From Flavobacterium cerinum (lineage in GTDB: Bacteria; Bacteroidota; Bacteroidia; Flavobacteriales; Flavobacteriaceae): a DNA stretch of 64,000 bases. Position 1 is the stretch's first letter, and every line of letters starts with the position of its first letter. The translations under genes and the position numbers were made by a program. Where the stretch lies: NCBI RefSeq assembly GCF_004028155.1, contig NZ_SBII01000004.1, positions 124,001 through 188,000 on the forward strand. The letters are read 5' to 3'. The notes below the pieces were generated by a model. That model made no database searches. It had not been told where the DNA came from and saw nothing but the letters and a program-made list of their open reading frames with translations. Shown one piece after another: positions 26,266-32,510 of the stretch.

Positions 26266-26397
26266 ATGGAAAGAGAAAATATAATCAATAGTATACTCTC
26301 TCAATTAGAGGGTATGAGCATAATAGATGCTAAATCAATCCTGAATAGATGCTCTACTTACTTGGAGCTTTGTAATTACCACCGTAAGATGGATTAG
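26266..26397 (+). CDS. Putative 43-residue transposon protein
   Basis: A short frame starting ATG 26266 encodes MERENIINSILSQLEGMSII continuing to a C-terminal LELCNYHRKMD. It is predicted almost entirely helical and amphipathic. It lies between the left terminal hairpin and the convergent gene at 26354, with which its 3' end overlaps by 44 bases. The compositional look is that of a real small protein, but with no homologue known to me and no clear promoter it remains tentative. Confidence 0.35.
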   Translation: MERENIINSILSQLEGMSIIDAKSILNRCSTYLELCNYHRKMD

Positions 26398-26560
26398 CTA
26401 CGTGGATAAATTCTTCAAATTTTAGGTGTCCTGTATTTATCGAAACTGTATCGCCATTTGATAAAGTAATGATATGTTCTACTCCATGTGTTTCAAATTT
26501 CACAATATGATTGAAATTGTAAAAAACGTTTTCGTGTTCAAAAAATAATGGCTTACTCAT
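26354..26560 (-). CDS. Transposon passenger protein of unknown function (68 aa)
   Basis: 68 residues with beta-rich character (FEHENVFYNFNHIVKFETHGVEHIITLSNGDTVSINTGH). The pattern of a short beta-meander with 'ITLSNGDTVSI' recalls small LytTR- or SH3-like folds, but I cannot assign a family. It is the last of three minus-strand genes (27308 to 26354) that read away from the XRE gene and are probably one transcript. Confidence 0.5.
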   Translation of the reverse strand: MSKPLFFEHENVFYNFNHIVKFETHGVEHIITLSNGDTVSINTGHLKFEEFIHVANPSYGGNYKAPSK

Positions 26561-26581
26561 AATTATAATTGGTTTTAAGGT

Positions 26582-26815
26582 TTAATCTCTACTAAGTTTT
26601 CGATGTTCAAAAGGATCATAATCTTCATTTTTATGTCCGCCACAATTTTTAGGAATAAATGCCCAAACTATTGCTCCTACAATAAGACAAAATATCAGTT
26701 GTACTACCCATTCTGATGTATCTTTTGGTTTATCTCTAATTGATTTATCTTTAAATATTGCTCTTATAAATGCGCCTAAGATAGTAAATCCAATAATGCT
26801 GAATATTATACTCAT
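26582..26815 (-). CDS. Small transposon membrane protein (77 aa)
   Basis: It has two hydrophobic segments, the first at residues 1-18 (MSIIFSIIGFTILGAFIRAIF) and the second at about 34-53 (WVVQLIFCLIVGAIVWAFI), followed by a charged tail with NEDYDPFEHRKLSRD. The topology is that of a small inner-membrane protein with both ends on the same side. It lies between the secreted-protein gene and the 68-residue gene with spacings of 10 and 21 bases. Function unknown. Confidence 0.55.
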   Translation of the reverse strand: MSIIFSIIGFTILGAFIRAIFKDKSIRDKPKDTSEWVVQLIFCLIVGAIVWAFIPKNCGGHKNEDYDPFEHRKLSRD

Positions 26816-26825
26816 AATGTGATGG

Positions 26826-27308
26826 TTATTCTATTTCTAATACTTTTTTAAATCCGTCCCAAAGCCATGATACAATATTGTCAGTGGTAACATCATTTGA
26901 GAAATCTATTTGCATTGAGTTTAGTTTTGAAATATAGTCTCTATTCAGTATTGATTTAATCGCTTTAGCAGACTCCTGGCTTGACTCTGTTTCATCAATT
27001 ACCTTGTACATTTCATTCACTGCATTTTGTACTAAGCTTTTGTTATAGTTGTATCGTTGCTGTTTAGATGCTAAAACCTGTTGAGTTAATTCAAGGTTTA
27101 TATTACTCTTTGGTTCATAAACTTGTGGCTTTACATCATAATACAACCATGATTTTGTATAACTGTCATACTTCTTATATCCGATCATTTGATTGTTGGA
27201 ATTAAAGTATTCATATTGTTTGTTATAGCTATTCCATTTTTCTGTCAATGTTTGAGCAAAACTCACACTATACAGCAATAAGCCACATAAAAGTAAGAAA
27301 TTTTTCAT
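26826..27308 (-). CDS. Secreted transposon passenger protein (160 aa)
   Basis: Signal peptide MKNFLLLCGLLLYSVSFAQ, then a region with two WNSYNKQYEYFNSNNQMIGYK-like repeats of the 'YD...W.YYD' type (about 22-58), and a helical C-terminal part (about 70-160). No family is recognised beyond the repeat look of periplasmic proteins. It heads the three-gene minus-strand unit. On that strand TATATTTG (plus-strand 27332-27339) is a -7 element, and a 14-bp palindrome lies just upstream of it, so the XRE regulator probably controls this unit. Confidence 0.6.
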   Translation of the reverse strand: MKNFLLLCGLLLYSVSFAQTLTEKWNSYNKQYEYFNSNNQMIGYKKYDSYTKSWLYYDVKPQVYEPKSNINLELTQQVLASKQQRYNYNKSLVQNAVNEMYKVIDETESSQESAKAIKSILNRDYISKLNSMQIDFSNDVTTDNIVSWLWDGFKKVLEIE

Positions 27309-27331
27309 GCTAATAAGGTTTTTGGTTTGTT

Positions 27332-27339
27332 CAAATATA
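27332..27339 (-). promoter_or_regulatory. -7 element TATATTTG of the minus-strand passenger operon
   Basis: An exact TAnnTTTG match on the minus strand, 23 bases before the start codon at 27308. The palindrome 27349-27362 lies immediately upstream, within the promoter. Confidence 0.5.
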
Positions 27340-27348
27340 GTAATTCGA

Positions 27349-27362
27349 ACGCATATATGCGT
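27349..27362. promoter_or_regulatory. 14-bp perfect palindrome, likely XRE operator
   Basis: ACGCATATATGCGT lies between the divergent secreted-protein gene and the XRE gene, 35 bases from the XRE start and within the promoter of the opposite unit. Its position and symmetry suit a dimeric Cro/CI-type repressor. Confidence 0.65.
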
Positions 27363-27397
27363 CCAAGCTAAAAAAGAATTGTTTTGACCTTTGGAAT

Positions 27398-27619
27398 ATG
27401 GATATTGCAGAGGATAAATTTTTAATTAGCTTAGGTCAAAAGGTTAAGGAATTCAGGGAAAGTAAGAACTTTTCTCAGGAGGATTTAGCCAATGATTGTA
27501 ATATTCCTAAATCTCAAATCGGCAGAATAGAAAGAGCAGAGATAAACACTACAATGAGAACTCTAATTAAAATCGCTCAGGCATTAGGTGTAAAAGTTAG
27601 AGATTTAATAGAGTTCTAA
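27398..27619 (+). CDS. XRE-family (Cro/CI-type) DNA-binding regulator
   Basis: 73 residues, nearly all one HTH_3 domain: LGQKVKEFRESKNFSQEDLANDCNIPKSQIGRIERAEINTTMRTLIKIAQALGVKVRDL. There is no ligand or dimerisation extension. It is divergent from the secreted-protein unit and upstream of the transposase on the same strand. It probably binds the palindrome at 27349 to control itself and the passenger unit, and perhaps the transposase. Confidence 0.88.
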   Translation: MDIAEDKFLISLGQKVKEFRESKNFSQEDLANDCNIPKSQIGRIERAEINTTMRTLIKIAQALGVKVRDLIEF

Positions 27620-27636
27620 CAGGTGAATTTATGGAT

Positions 27637-27667
27637 TTGTCTAATTAGAAAAGACAAACTACATTTG
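27637..27667 (+). promoter_or_regulatory. Transposase promoter with overlapping inverted repeat
   Basis: TTG at 27637-27639, a 20-base spacer and TACATTTG at 27660-27667 fit the flavobacterial consensus. An inverted repeat TTTGTCT (27636-27642) / AGACAAA (27652-27658) lies exactly in the spacer, a possible operator for transposition control. Confidence 0.6.
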
Positions 27668-27738
27668 TAAGAAGAGGTAAAAAATATAGAAGATTATTAC
27701 ACTAAAATTTTTAAATGGTGTAATTTAATCGTATATTT

Positions 27739-28695
27739 ATGAGACAAAATCTCCGTATTATGTTTAATAGATCTTTCACCTCTGTTTTAGATGTAATCAA
27801 TGCTTTTCCTGATGAACAGGCTTGCATAGAATATCTTGAAGAAGCTCGCTGGGGCAATACTGTAATATCTCCATTTGATCCTACTTCAAAAGTATATGAG
27901 TGCAAAAACAATCGTTTTAAATGCAAGAACACAGGTAAATATTTTAATGTTCGCACCAAGACTATTTTTGATAATAGTAAGATAGAGCTCCAAAAGTGGA
28001 TGATAGCTATATGGCTATGTACTTCTCATAAAAAAGGAATGAGTAGTTTACAGTTAGGCAGAGATCTAAACATTACTCAAAAATCTGCTTGGTTTATGTT
28101 ACAGAGGATTAGAAACTGTTTTGGCTTAGACGACAGTCAAATGGATAACTATGTAGAAATAGATGAGACGTATGTCGGCGGAGAGAATAAAAACAGAAGT
28201 GTTTCGGCGCGTAAAAAGTTACATAAGGATGGTTTTACAACTGGCTACAATGATAAAAAACCTGTATTAGGTATGTTAGAGCGTGGTGGGAATGTAAAAG
28301 GAATAGTAATAGATAAATCTCACGCTAAAACAATAAGACCAATATTATTTGAGCAAATAAAAGAAACAGCAACGGTTATTACAGATGGCCACGGAGCATA
28401 TAAAGGAATAGACAAAAACTTTAATGATCATCAAATAGTGTATCACAATAAAGACCAGTATGTAAATGGTATATTTCATACCAATACATTAGAGGGTTTC
28501 TGGAGTTTATTAAAAAGGAATATAGATGGTATACATCATTCTGTATCGGCAAAGCACCTTCAAAAGTATGTTGATTATATGACTATGCACTACAACTATA
28601 GAAAATTAACTACACATGAAAGATTTAATTTGCTAATTTTAAACTCTGATGCAAGACTAAAATATAAAGACTTAATAAAGAATGGCGAGGATTAA
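27739..28695 (+). CDS. IS1595-family transposase (DDE)
   Basis: 318 residues. The N-terminal region has a reduced zinc-ribbon-like segment (YECKNNRFKCKNTGKYFNV), followed by a helical region (KIELQKWMIAIWLCTSHKKGMSSLQLGRDLNITQKSAWFML) and the DDE catalytic domain. The first Asp is in YVEIDETYVGG, the second in VITDGHGAYKG, and the Glu in HTNTLEGFWSLLKR, with the C-terminal YNYR motif of the family. It cuts and joins the 23-bp terminal repeats. The frame is intact. The passenger gene at 28682 overlaps its end by 14 bases, so the two are co-expressed. Confidence 0.93.
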   Translation: MRQNLRIMFNRSFTSVLDVINAFPDEQACIEYLEEARWGNTVISPFDPTSKVYECKNNRFKCKNTGKYFNVRTKTIFDNSKIELQKWMIAIWLCTSHKKGMSSLQLGRDLNITQKSAWFMLQRIRNCFGLDDSQMDNYVEIDETYVGGENKNRSVSARKKLHKDGFTTGYNDKKPVLGMLERGGNVKGIVIDKSHAKTIRPILFEQIKETATVITDGHGAYKGIDKNFNDHQIVYHNKDQYVNGIFHTNTLEGFWSLLKRNIDGIHHSVSAKHLQKYVDYMTMHYNYRKLTTHERFNLLILNSDARLKYKDLIKNGED

Positions 28696-28936
28696 AGAAG
28701 AAGACTTTAAAAACATTACCCAAGTAGAGTTTGACGGTTCTACTTACTATGCAATAGAAGAGATAGAACTTGATTTAAGAGGTATACAGTCAATAGAACT
28801 GCCGATTAAAGGAAAGACTACCAAGTGCGCCACATTTGAGGCTATAATCGCCGCAAAAGAAGATAACAAACAGTTGTCAGAATTTGACAAAAACATTATA
28901 AAAGGATTAAACTTCAATCCAAAAAATAAACAATGA
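28682..28936 (+). CDS. Transposon passenger protein homologous to a chromosomal gene (84 aa)
   Basis: 84 residues, no signal or TM. The order VEFDGSTYYAIEEIELDLRGIQSIELPIKGKTTKCATFEAI parallels the chromosomal 91-residue protein at 9072 (IQFDKEWFYSVEDLE, GIESVTFPLDF, YPIKCTTWDDL). It overlaps the transposase by 14 bases and the next gene by four. Co-translation with the transposase suggests a role tied to transposition or to regulation, but none is known. Confidence 0.65.
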   Translation: MARIKEEDFKNITQVEFDGSTYYAIEEIELDLRGIQSIELPIKGKTTKCATFEAIIAAKEDNKQLSEFDKNIIKGLNFNPKNKQ

Positions 28937-29196
28937 CAAAAGAAGAGTGGCAATCGGTTTATGATGAGTTTTACTATTTCAAAAATCAAATAGACAATCT
29001 TTGTGATGATTACTATTTAGCAAGTGATAAACAAAAAGCAACGCAGATAATGAGTGAAGCTTATTATAAAGTCAAGTACAATAATGAACTCTTAGAGCTA
29101 TTTAACGAAAAAGGGAATGTAAGCGACTTAAAAGACATTTCTCAGTTTTCTTATGCTGTTACTGGCTTTTTAGCCACAATAGAAAGCAAAAAATAA
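28933..29196 (+). CDS. Helical transposon passenger protein (87 aa)
   Basis: 87 residues, acidic and predicted all-helical (WQSVYDEFYYFKNQIDNLCDDYYLASDKQKATQIMSEAYYKVKYNNELLELFNEKG). No family is recognised. It overlaps the preceding passenger gene by four bases (ATGA) and is followed by two terminator-like hairpins, so it ends the transposase operon. Confidence 0.6.
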   Translation: MTKEEWQSVYDEFYYFKNQIDNLCDDYYLASDKQKATQIMSEAYYKVKYNNELLELFNEKGNVSDLKDISQFSYAVTGFLATIESKK

Positions 29197-29248
29197 AACC
29201 TTTCAATTTTTGAATTATTTACAGGTTTTATTAAACACATAACCTCAA

Positions 29249-29277
29249 GGCTCTACATATTGTAGGGCTTTTTTATT
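29249..29277 (+). terminator. Terminator of the transposase operon
   Basis: GCTCTACA/TGTAGGGC form an 8-bp stem with one G-T pair, followed by TTTTTTATTATT. A weaker AAAACCT/AGGTTTT hairpin precedes it at 29196-29230. Confidence 0.75.
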
Positions 29278-29282
29278 ATTGA

Positions 29283-29531
29283 CTAAGCTGGTAAGTTACC
29301 TAAAAAAGTAATATCTCTAAATCCAAATCTTCTTATCTTACTTGGAGGATTTGCACCATCTAAATAATCGAATAAGGATAGATATTGATTTATCTCAATC
29401 CCCATATCATCCACAGAATGTAAAACACCTTGAATATATTCTGTATATCTATCACCAGTCTTTGTTAATATTACACACGTTACAGTGATAACCCGTCCTC
29501 TTAACTTTTTATAACTATTAACTTCATTCAT
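29283..29531 (-). CDS. Transposon passenger protein of unknown function (82 aa)
   Basis: 82 residues, beta-rich (LRGRVITVTCVILTKTGDRYTEYIQGVLHSVDDMGIEINQYLSLFDYLDGANPPSKIRRFGFRDITFLGNLP). The pattern of a short barrel with a 'GVLHSVDDMGIEI' strand-turn resembles Sm-like or SH3-like small beta-barrels, but no assignment can be made. The start codon lies five bases from the divergent gene at 29537, so the two promoters overlap each other's coding starts. Confidence 0.55.
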   Translation of the reverse strand: MNEVNSYKKLRGRVITVTCVILTKTGDRYTEYIQGVLHSVDDMGIEINQYLSLFDYLDGANPPSKIRRFGFRDITFLGNLPA

Positions 29532-29536
29532 AATTT

Positions 29537-29782
29537 ATGGAAATAAAAATCATTCCTTACGAAGATAGAAAAAATATCTGCTCAGAGTATAATCCTACAT
29601 ATGAATCATGGACAGATGAAAAAATCAAATTACATATAATAGAAATTTCCGCAAAAGAAGTTGACACATATGGTAATTTAAAAAAATTAATAGAAATCGT
29701 AGATAACTTAAAAATTAAAGAATACAGAGAAAATAAGATTGCAATTCAGTTAGGAAAATTTAATTTTGAAAATCTTATGTAA
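29537..29782 (+). CDS. Transposon passenger protein of unknown function (81 aa)
   Basis: 81 residues, charged and mostly helical (SWTDEKIKLHIIEISAKEVDTYGNLKKLIEIVDNLKIKEYRENKIAIQLGKF). No signal, TM or known motif. It ends 22 bases inside the right terminal repeat and starts five bases from the divergent 82-residue gene. The gene pair is unique to the transposon end within this window. Confidence 0.5.
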   Translation: MEIKIIPYEDRKNICSEYNPTYESWTDEKIKLHIIEISAKEVDTYGNLKKLIEIVDNLKIKEYRENKIAIQLGKFNFENLM

Positions 29783-29804
29783 TTAAATATACTACCATAA
29801 CTTG

Positions 29805-29827
29805 GTGTAAACTAATATATAGTTACC
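29805..29827 (-). repeat. Right terminal inverted repeat of the transposon
   Basis: 23 bases, the exact reverse complement of 26167-26189 (reads GTGTAAACTAATATATAGTT then ACC on the plus strand). Confidence 0.93.
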
Positions 29828-29835
29828 CTTTGGAG
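29828..29835. repeat. Target-site duplication, right copy (CTTTGGAG)
   Basis: Identical to 26159-26166 and directly abutting the right terminal repeat. Confidence 0.9.
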
Positions 29836-29836
29836 G

Positions 29837-29860
29837 GGTGCCAGCAGGGTGTGGTGATTA
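29837..29860. repeat. Chromosomal interspersed repeat, copy B
   Basis: GGTGCCAGCAGGGTGTGGTG matches copy A at 25843 with a few substitutions. It adjoins the transposon insertion point, so the element landed in or at the edge of this repeat. Confidence 0.55.
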
Positions 29861-29883
29861 ATAAACGAATCAATTTACGCCAT

Positions 29884-29919
29884 AAAAAAACTCCGAAAGA
29901 TTTTCTTTCGGAGTTTTTT
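29884..29919. terminator. Terminator after rny
   Basis: A long perfect stem AAAACTCCGAAAGA/TCTTTCGGAGTTTT with A- and T-runs on both sides, 40 bases beyond the rny stop on the minus strand. Confidence 0.92.
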
Positions 29920-29958
29920 GTATTCTTAGTACCTTAGAGCCTAAGCCCCTCAGCGACT

Positions 29959-31521
29959 TTATTTCGCAATATTAACCGCTCTTGTTTCTCTGATAACGGT
30001 AATTTTTACCTGACCAGGATAAGTCATTTCGGTTTGAATTTTGTGTGATATCTCAAAAGATAGGTTAGCCGCTGCATCGTCAGTTACTTTTTCACTTTCA
30101 ACGATTACACGAAGCTCTCTACCTGCCTGGATCGCATAAGCACTTTTAACACCCGGGAATCCGTAAGCAATATCTTCAAGGTCTTTAAGACGTTGGATAT
30201 AAGAATCAAGAACCTGTCTTCTTGCACCCGGTCTTGCACCAGATATAGCATCACATACCTGAACGATAGGCGATAGCAGTGATTTCATTTCGATCTCGTC
30301 GTGGTGAGCACCAATTGCGTTGCAAACCTCTTCTTTTTCACCATATTTTTCAGCCCACTGCATACCAAGTAAAGCGTGTGGAAGATCACTTTCTGCATCC
30401 GGCACTTTACCGATATCGTGAAGTAAACCAGCTCTTTTAGCAAGCTTAACGTTAAGTCCAAGCTCAGCAGCCATAATACCGCAAAGTTTAGATACTTCAC
30501 GCGAGTGTTGTAGCAAATTCTGTCCGTAAGAAGAACGGTATTTCATTCTTCCCACGATTTTGATAAGTTCAGGGTGAAGTCCGTGAACACCAAGGTCGAT
30601 CACAGTACGCTTACCAACTTCAATAATTTCGTCTTCAATTTGTTTTGCCGTTTTAGCAACAACTTCTTCAATACGCGCAGGGTGGATCCTACCGTCAGTA
30701 ACAAGTTTGTGTAGAGCAAGACGAGCAATTTCTCTTCTTACAGGGTCAAAACAAGAAAGGATAATCGCTTCCGGGGTATCATCTACAATGATCTCAACAC
30801 CCGTTGCAGCTTCAAGTGCACGGATATTTCTACCCTCACGTCCAATGATACGTCCTTTTACATCGTCCGATTCAATATTGAATACAGATACGCAGTTTTC
30901 TACCGCTTCTTCTGTACCGACACGCTGAATTGTGCTGATGATGATTTTTTTAGCTTCCTGTTGTGCTGTAAGTTTTGCCTCTTCAATCGTTTCCTGAATG
31001 TGAGACATAGCACTTGTTTTAGCCTCTGCTTTAAGGCTCTCTATAAGTTGGTTCTTAGCTTCATCTGCAGAAAGGCCTGAGATAAGCTCAAGCTGGTCTA
31101 CCTGGCTTTTGTGAAGCTTGTCTATTTCCTGTTGTTTTTTGTCAAGGTAGTCAACACGGTTGCTATAGTCTAAAATTTTAGCTTCAGCCTCGTCATTTAC
31201 TTTCTTTACTTTAGCCAATTCATTAGATACCTGCGATTCTTTATCACGGGTTCTTTTCTCTGCTTCAGCAATTTTTTTATCCTTACCTAATATTACCTGT
31301 TCGTGTTCTGTTTTAAGCTCTAAAAATTTTTCTTTAGCCTGTAGTAATTTGTCTTTTTTTATTGATTCTCCCTCTATTTGAGCGGTTTTTAAAATTGATG
31401 CTGCTTCTTTCTTAGCGTTTCTAATAAGGGCAGATACGTTTTTCTTCTCGAGGAATTTTGCGATACCAAATCCGGCTGCTATTCCTACGATTCCGATAAT
31501 TATTATTAATGTAATGTCCAT
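29959..31521 (-). CDS. rny: Ribonuclease Y
   Basis: 520 residues, the family length. It has an N-terminal TM anchor (about 2-22, [22 protein letters not shown]), a long charged coiled coil (about 25-200), a KH domain (about 215-280, [28 protein letters not shown]) and an HD domain (about 335-430) with [16 protein letters not shown] and LLHDIGKV giving the metal His-Asp pair. This endoribonuclease starts mRNA turnover at the inner face of the membrane. It is the last gene of a minus-strand group with the probable 6S RNA and zapA. Confidence 0.96.
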   Translation of the reverse strand: MDITLIIIIGIVGIAAGFGIAKFLEKKNVSALIRNAKKEAASILKTAQIEGESIKKDKLLQAKEKFLELKTEHEQVILGKDKKIAEAEKRTRDKESQVSNELAKVKKVNDEAEAKILDYSNRVDYLDKKQQEIDKLHKSQVDQLELISGLSADEAKNQLIESLKAEAKTSAMSHIQETIEEAKLTAQQEAKKIIISTIQRVGTEEAVENCVSVFNIESDDVKGRIIGREGRNIRALEAATGVEIIVDDTPEAIILSCFDPVRREIARLALHKLVTDGRIHPARIEEVVAKTAKQIEDEIIEVGKRTVIDLGVHGLHPELIKIVGRMKYRSSYGQNLLQHSREVSKLCGIMAAELGLNVKLAKRAGLLHDIGKVPDAESDLPHALLGMQWAEKYGEKEEVCNAIGAHHDEIEMKSLLSPIVQVCDAISGARPGARRQVLDSYIQRLKDLEDIAYGFPGVKSAYAIQAGRELRVIVESEKVTDDAAANLSFEISHKIQTEMTYPGQVKITVIRETRAVNIAK

Positions 31522-31554
31522 AAGTTAGTTTGGTGTATGAAATATATAAAAAAA

Positions 31555-31708
31555 GCCTACATCAGAAAGAATTGTATAAACTCGTTTAGACAAGTTTTGG
31601 GCTAACCCGCTGTTCAAGGATCTGCTCGAGGCAGCATGCTATAGAAGCGGCGATTTACCCATTTTAAAATGTTAGTGTTGAGTTTATCAAATATGTACTA
31701 ATGTAGGC
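31555..31708 (-). ncRNA. ssrS: Probable 6S RNA (6S-Flavo type)
   Basis: The 220-base gap between rny and zapA contains a rod-like fold. The outer stem is GCCTACATcAG (31555-31565) with CTaATGTAGGC (31698-31708), 10 of 11 paired. A second stem is TAAACTC (31577-31583) with GAGTTTA (31680-31686). Inside are further GC-containing hairpins around CTGCTCGAGGCAGCATGC. A closed end, an internal bulge and about 150 nt fit 6S RNA, which mimics an open promoter and binds RNA polymerase. The zapA neighbourhood is the classic 6S location. The minus strand is chosen because both neighbours are on it; the symmetric ends do not fix the strand. Confidence 0.65.
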
Positions 31709-31741
31709 AGTATTATTGACGTATGTAAAGAACGTATTTTA

Positions 31742-32035
31742 TTATTTTGAGAGAATTTCGCTCGCTTTTTCATCCATTTTACGAAGCCTTTCAAAGGCGT
31801 CTTCCAGGTCGGTAGATTTATCTATCTGTTTCTGTTCTACCTGCGATGCAAATTGTAATGCACACATGGCCAGAACATCCTGTTTATCGCGTACTGCATA
31901 GTTTTCTTCGAACTGCCGCATCATGGCATCAATTTTTTTAGAAGCACTTCTAAGTCCTTCTTCCTGAGATGGATCTACCGTTAAAGGGTATACCCGATCT
32001 GCAATTGATATCTTTATTTTCAGCTTTTCATCCAT
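31742..32035 (-). CDS. zapA: Cell division protein ZapA
   Basis: 97 residues. N-terminal beta-strands (LKIKISIADRVYPLTVDPSQEEGLRSASKKIDAMM) and a C-terminal coiled coil (ALQFASQVEQKQIDKSTDLEDAFERLRKMDEKASEIL) match the family. ZapA tetramers bundle FtsZ filaments at mid-cell. The coiled-coil gene at 32042 ends six bases before its start, so the two form an operon, followed by the 6S RNA candidate. Confidence 0.9.
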   Translation of the reverse strand: MDEKLKIKISIADRVYPLTVDPSQEEGLRSASKKIDAMMRQFEENYAVRDKQDVLAMCALQFASQVEQKQIDKSTDLEDAFERLRKMDEKASEILSK

Positions 32036-32041
32036 TTCCTT

Positions 32042-32341
32042 CTAATCAGAAAGTTGTGCTATGCAATAATCAATTTCGCGTATCAATGAATTTATTTTGA
32101 GTTTCGTCTCTCTTTTGTTTTCGTCGCTGCCTAGTAATGAATTGGCCATTCTTAAAGACTCATTTTGCTGTTTAAGCAGAACAATTTCTTCAGATTGCCT
32201 GTTGAAGGCTGAACCTGACCGGGAAACCTCGTTTTCCAGCTCTTGATTTTGCTTTTGAAGCTTTTCCACTTTCTGGGCAAGCTTTTCGAGTTTAATCTCA
32301 AGAGAATCAACTATTTCGGATAATCCGCTCATAACAGTCAA
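32042..32341 (-). CDS. Small coiled-coil protein paired with zapA
   Basis: 99 residues, almost continuous heptad coiled coil (LEIKLEKLAQKVEKLQKQNQELENEVSR and IVLLKQQNESLRMANSLL). No family assignment is certain. Size, coiled coil and six-base spacing to zapA recall ZapB-like division proteins, but the sequence is too simple to prove it. The first gene of the zapA transcript. Confidence 0.75.
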   Translation of the reverse strand: MTVMSGLSEIVDSLEIKLEKLAQKVEKLQKQNQELENEVSRSGSAFNRQSEEIVLLKQQNESLRMANSLLGSDENKRETKLKINSLIREIDYCIAQLSD

Positions 32342-32510
32342 CTTTCATTACATGATTTTACAAAGTTAGTATTACTTTAATTAGAAACAATAGTTTAACT
32401 AAAAAATATTACAGTTTTTTAGTTTTTACTGTAATAAATTGGGATGTAAACAGTTATAAGTTTAGGCGAAACCCTGCTGTTTTTTTCGTGGTTTTTTATA
32501 TTTTAGCCTT

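Larger units (their letters stand above)
26167..29827. mobile_element. IS1595-type transposon with multiple passenger genes
   Basis: 3,661 bp bounded by perfect 23-bp terminal inverted repeats (26167-26189 and 29805-29827, beginning GGTAACTATATATTAGTTTA) and by an 8-bp direct repeat CTTTGGAG, the duplication length known for the IS1595 family. It encodes a DDE transposase (27739) of that family, an XRE regulator, and small genes on both strands. The intact ends, identical duplications and full-length transposase indicate a recent and possibly active insertion. The target is a chromosomal interspersed repeat, and the element interrupts no recognisable gene. Confidence 0.92.
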
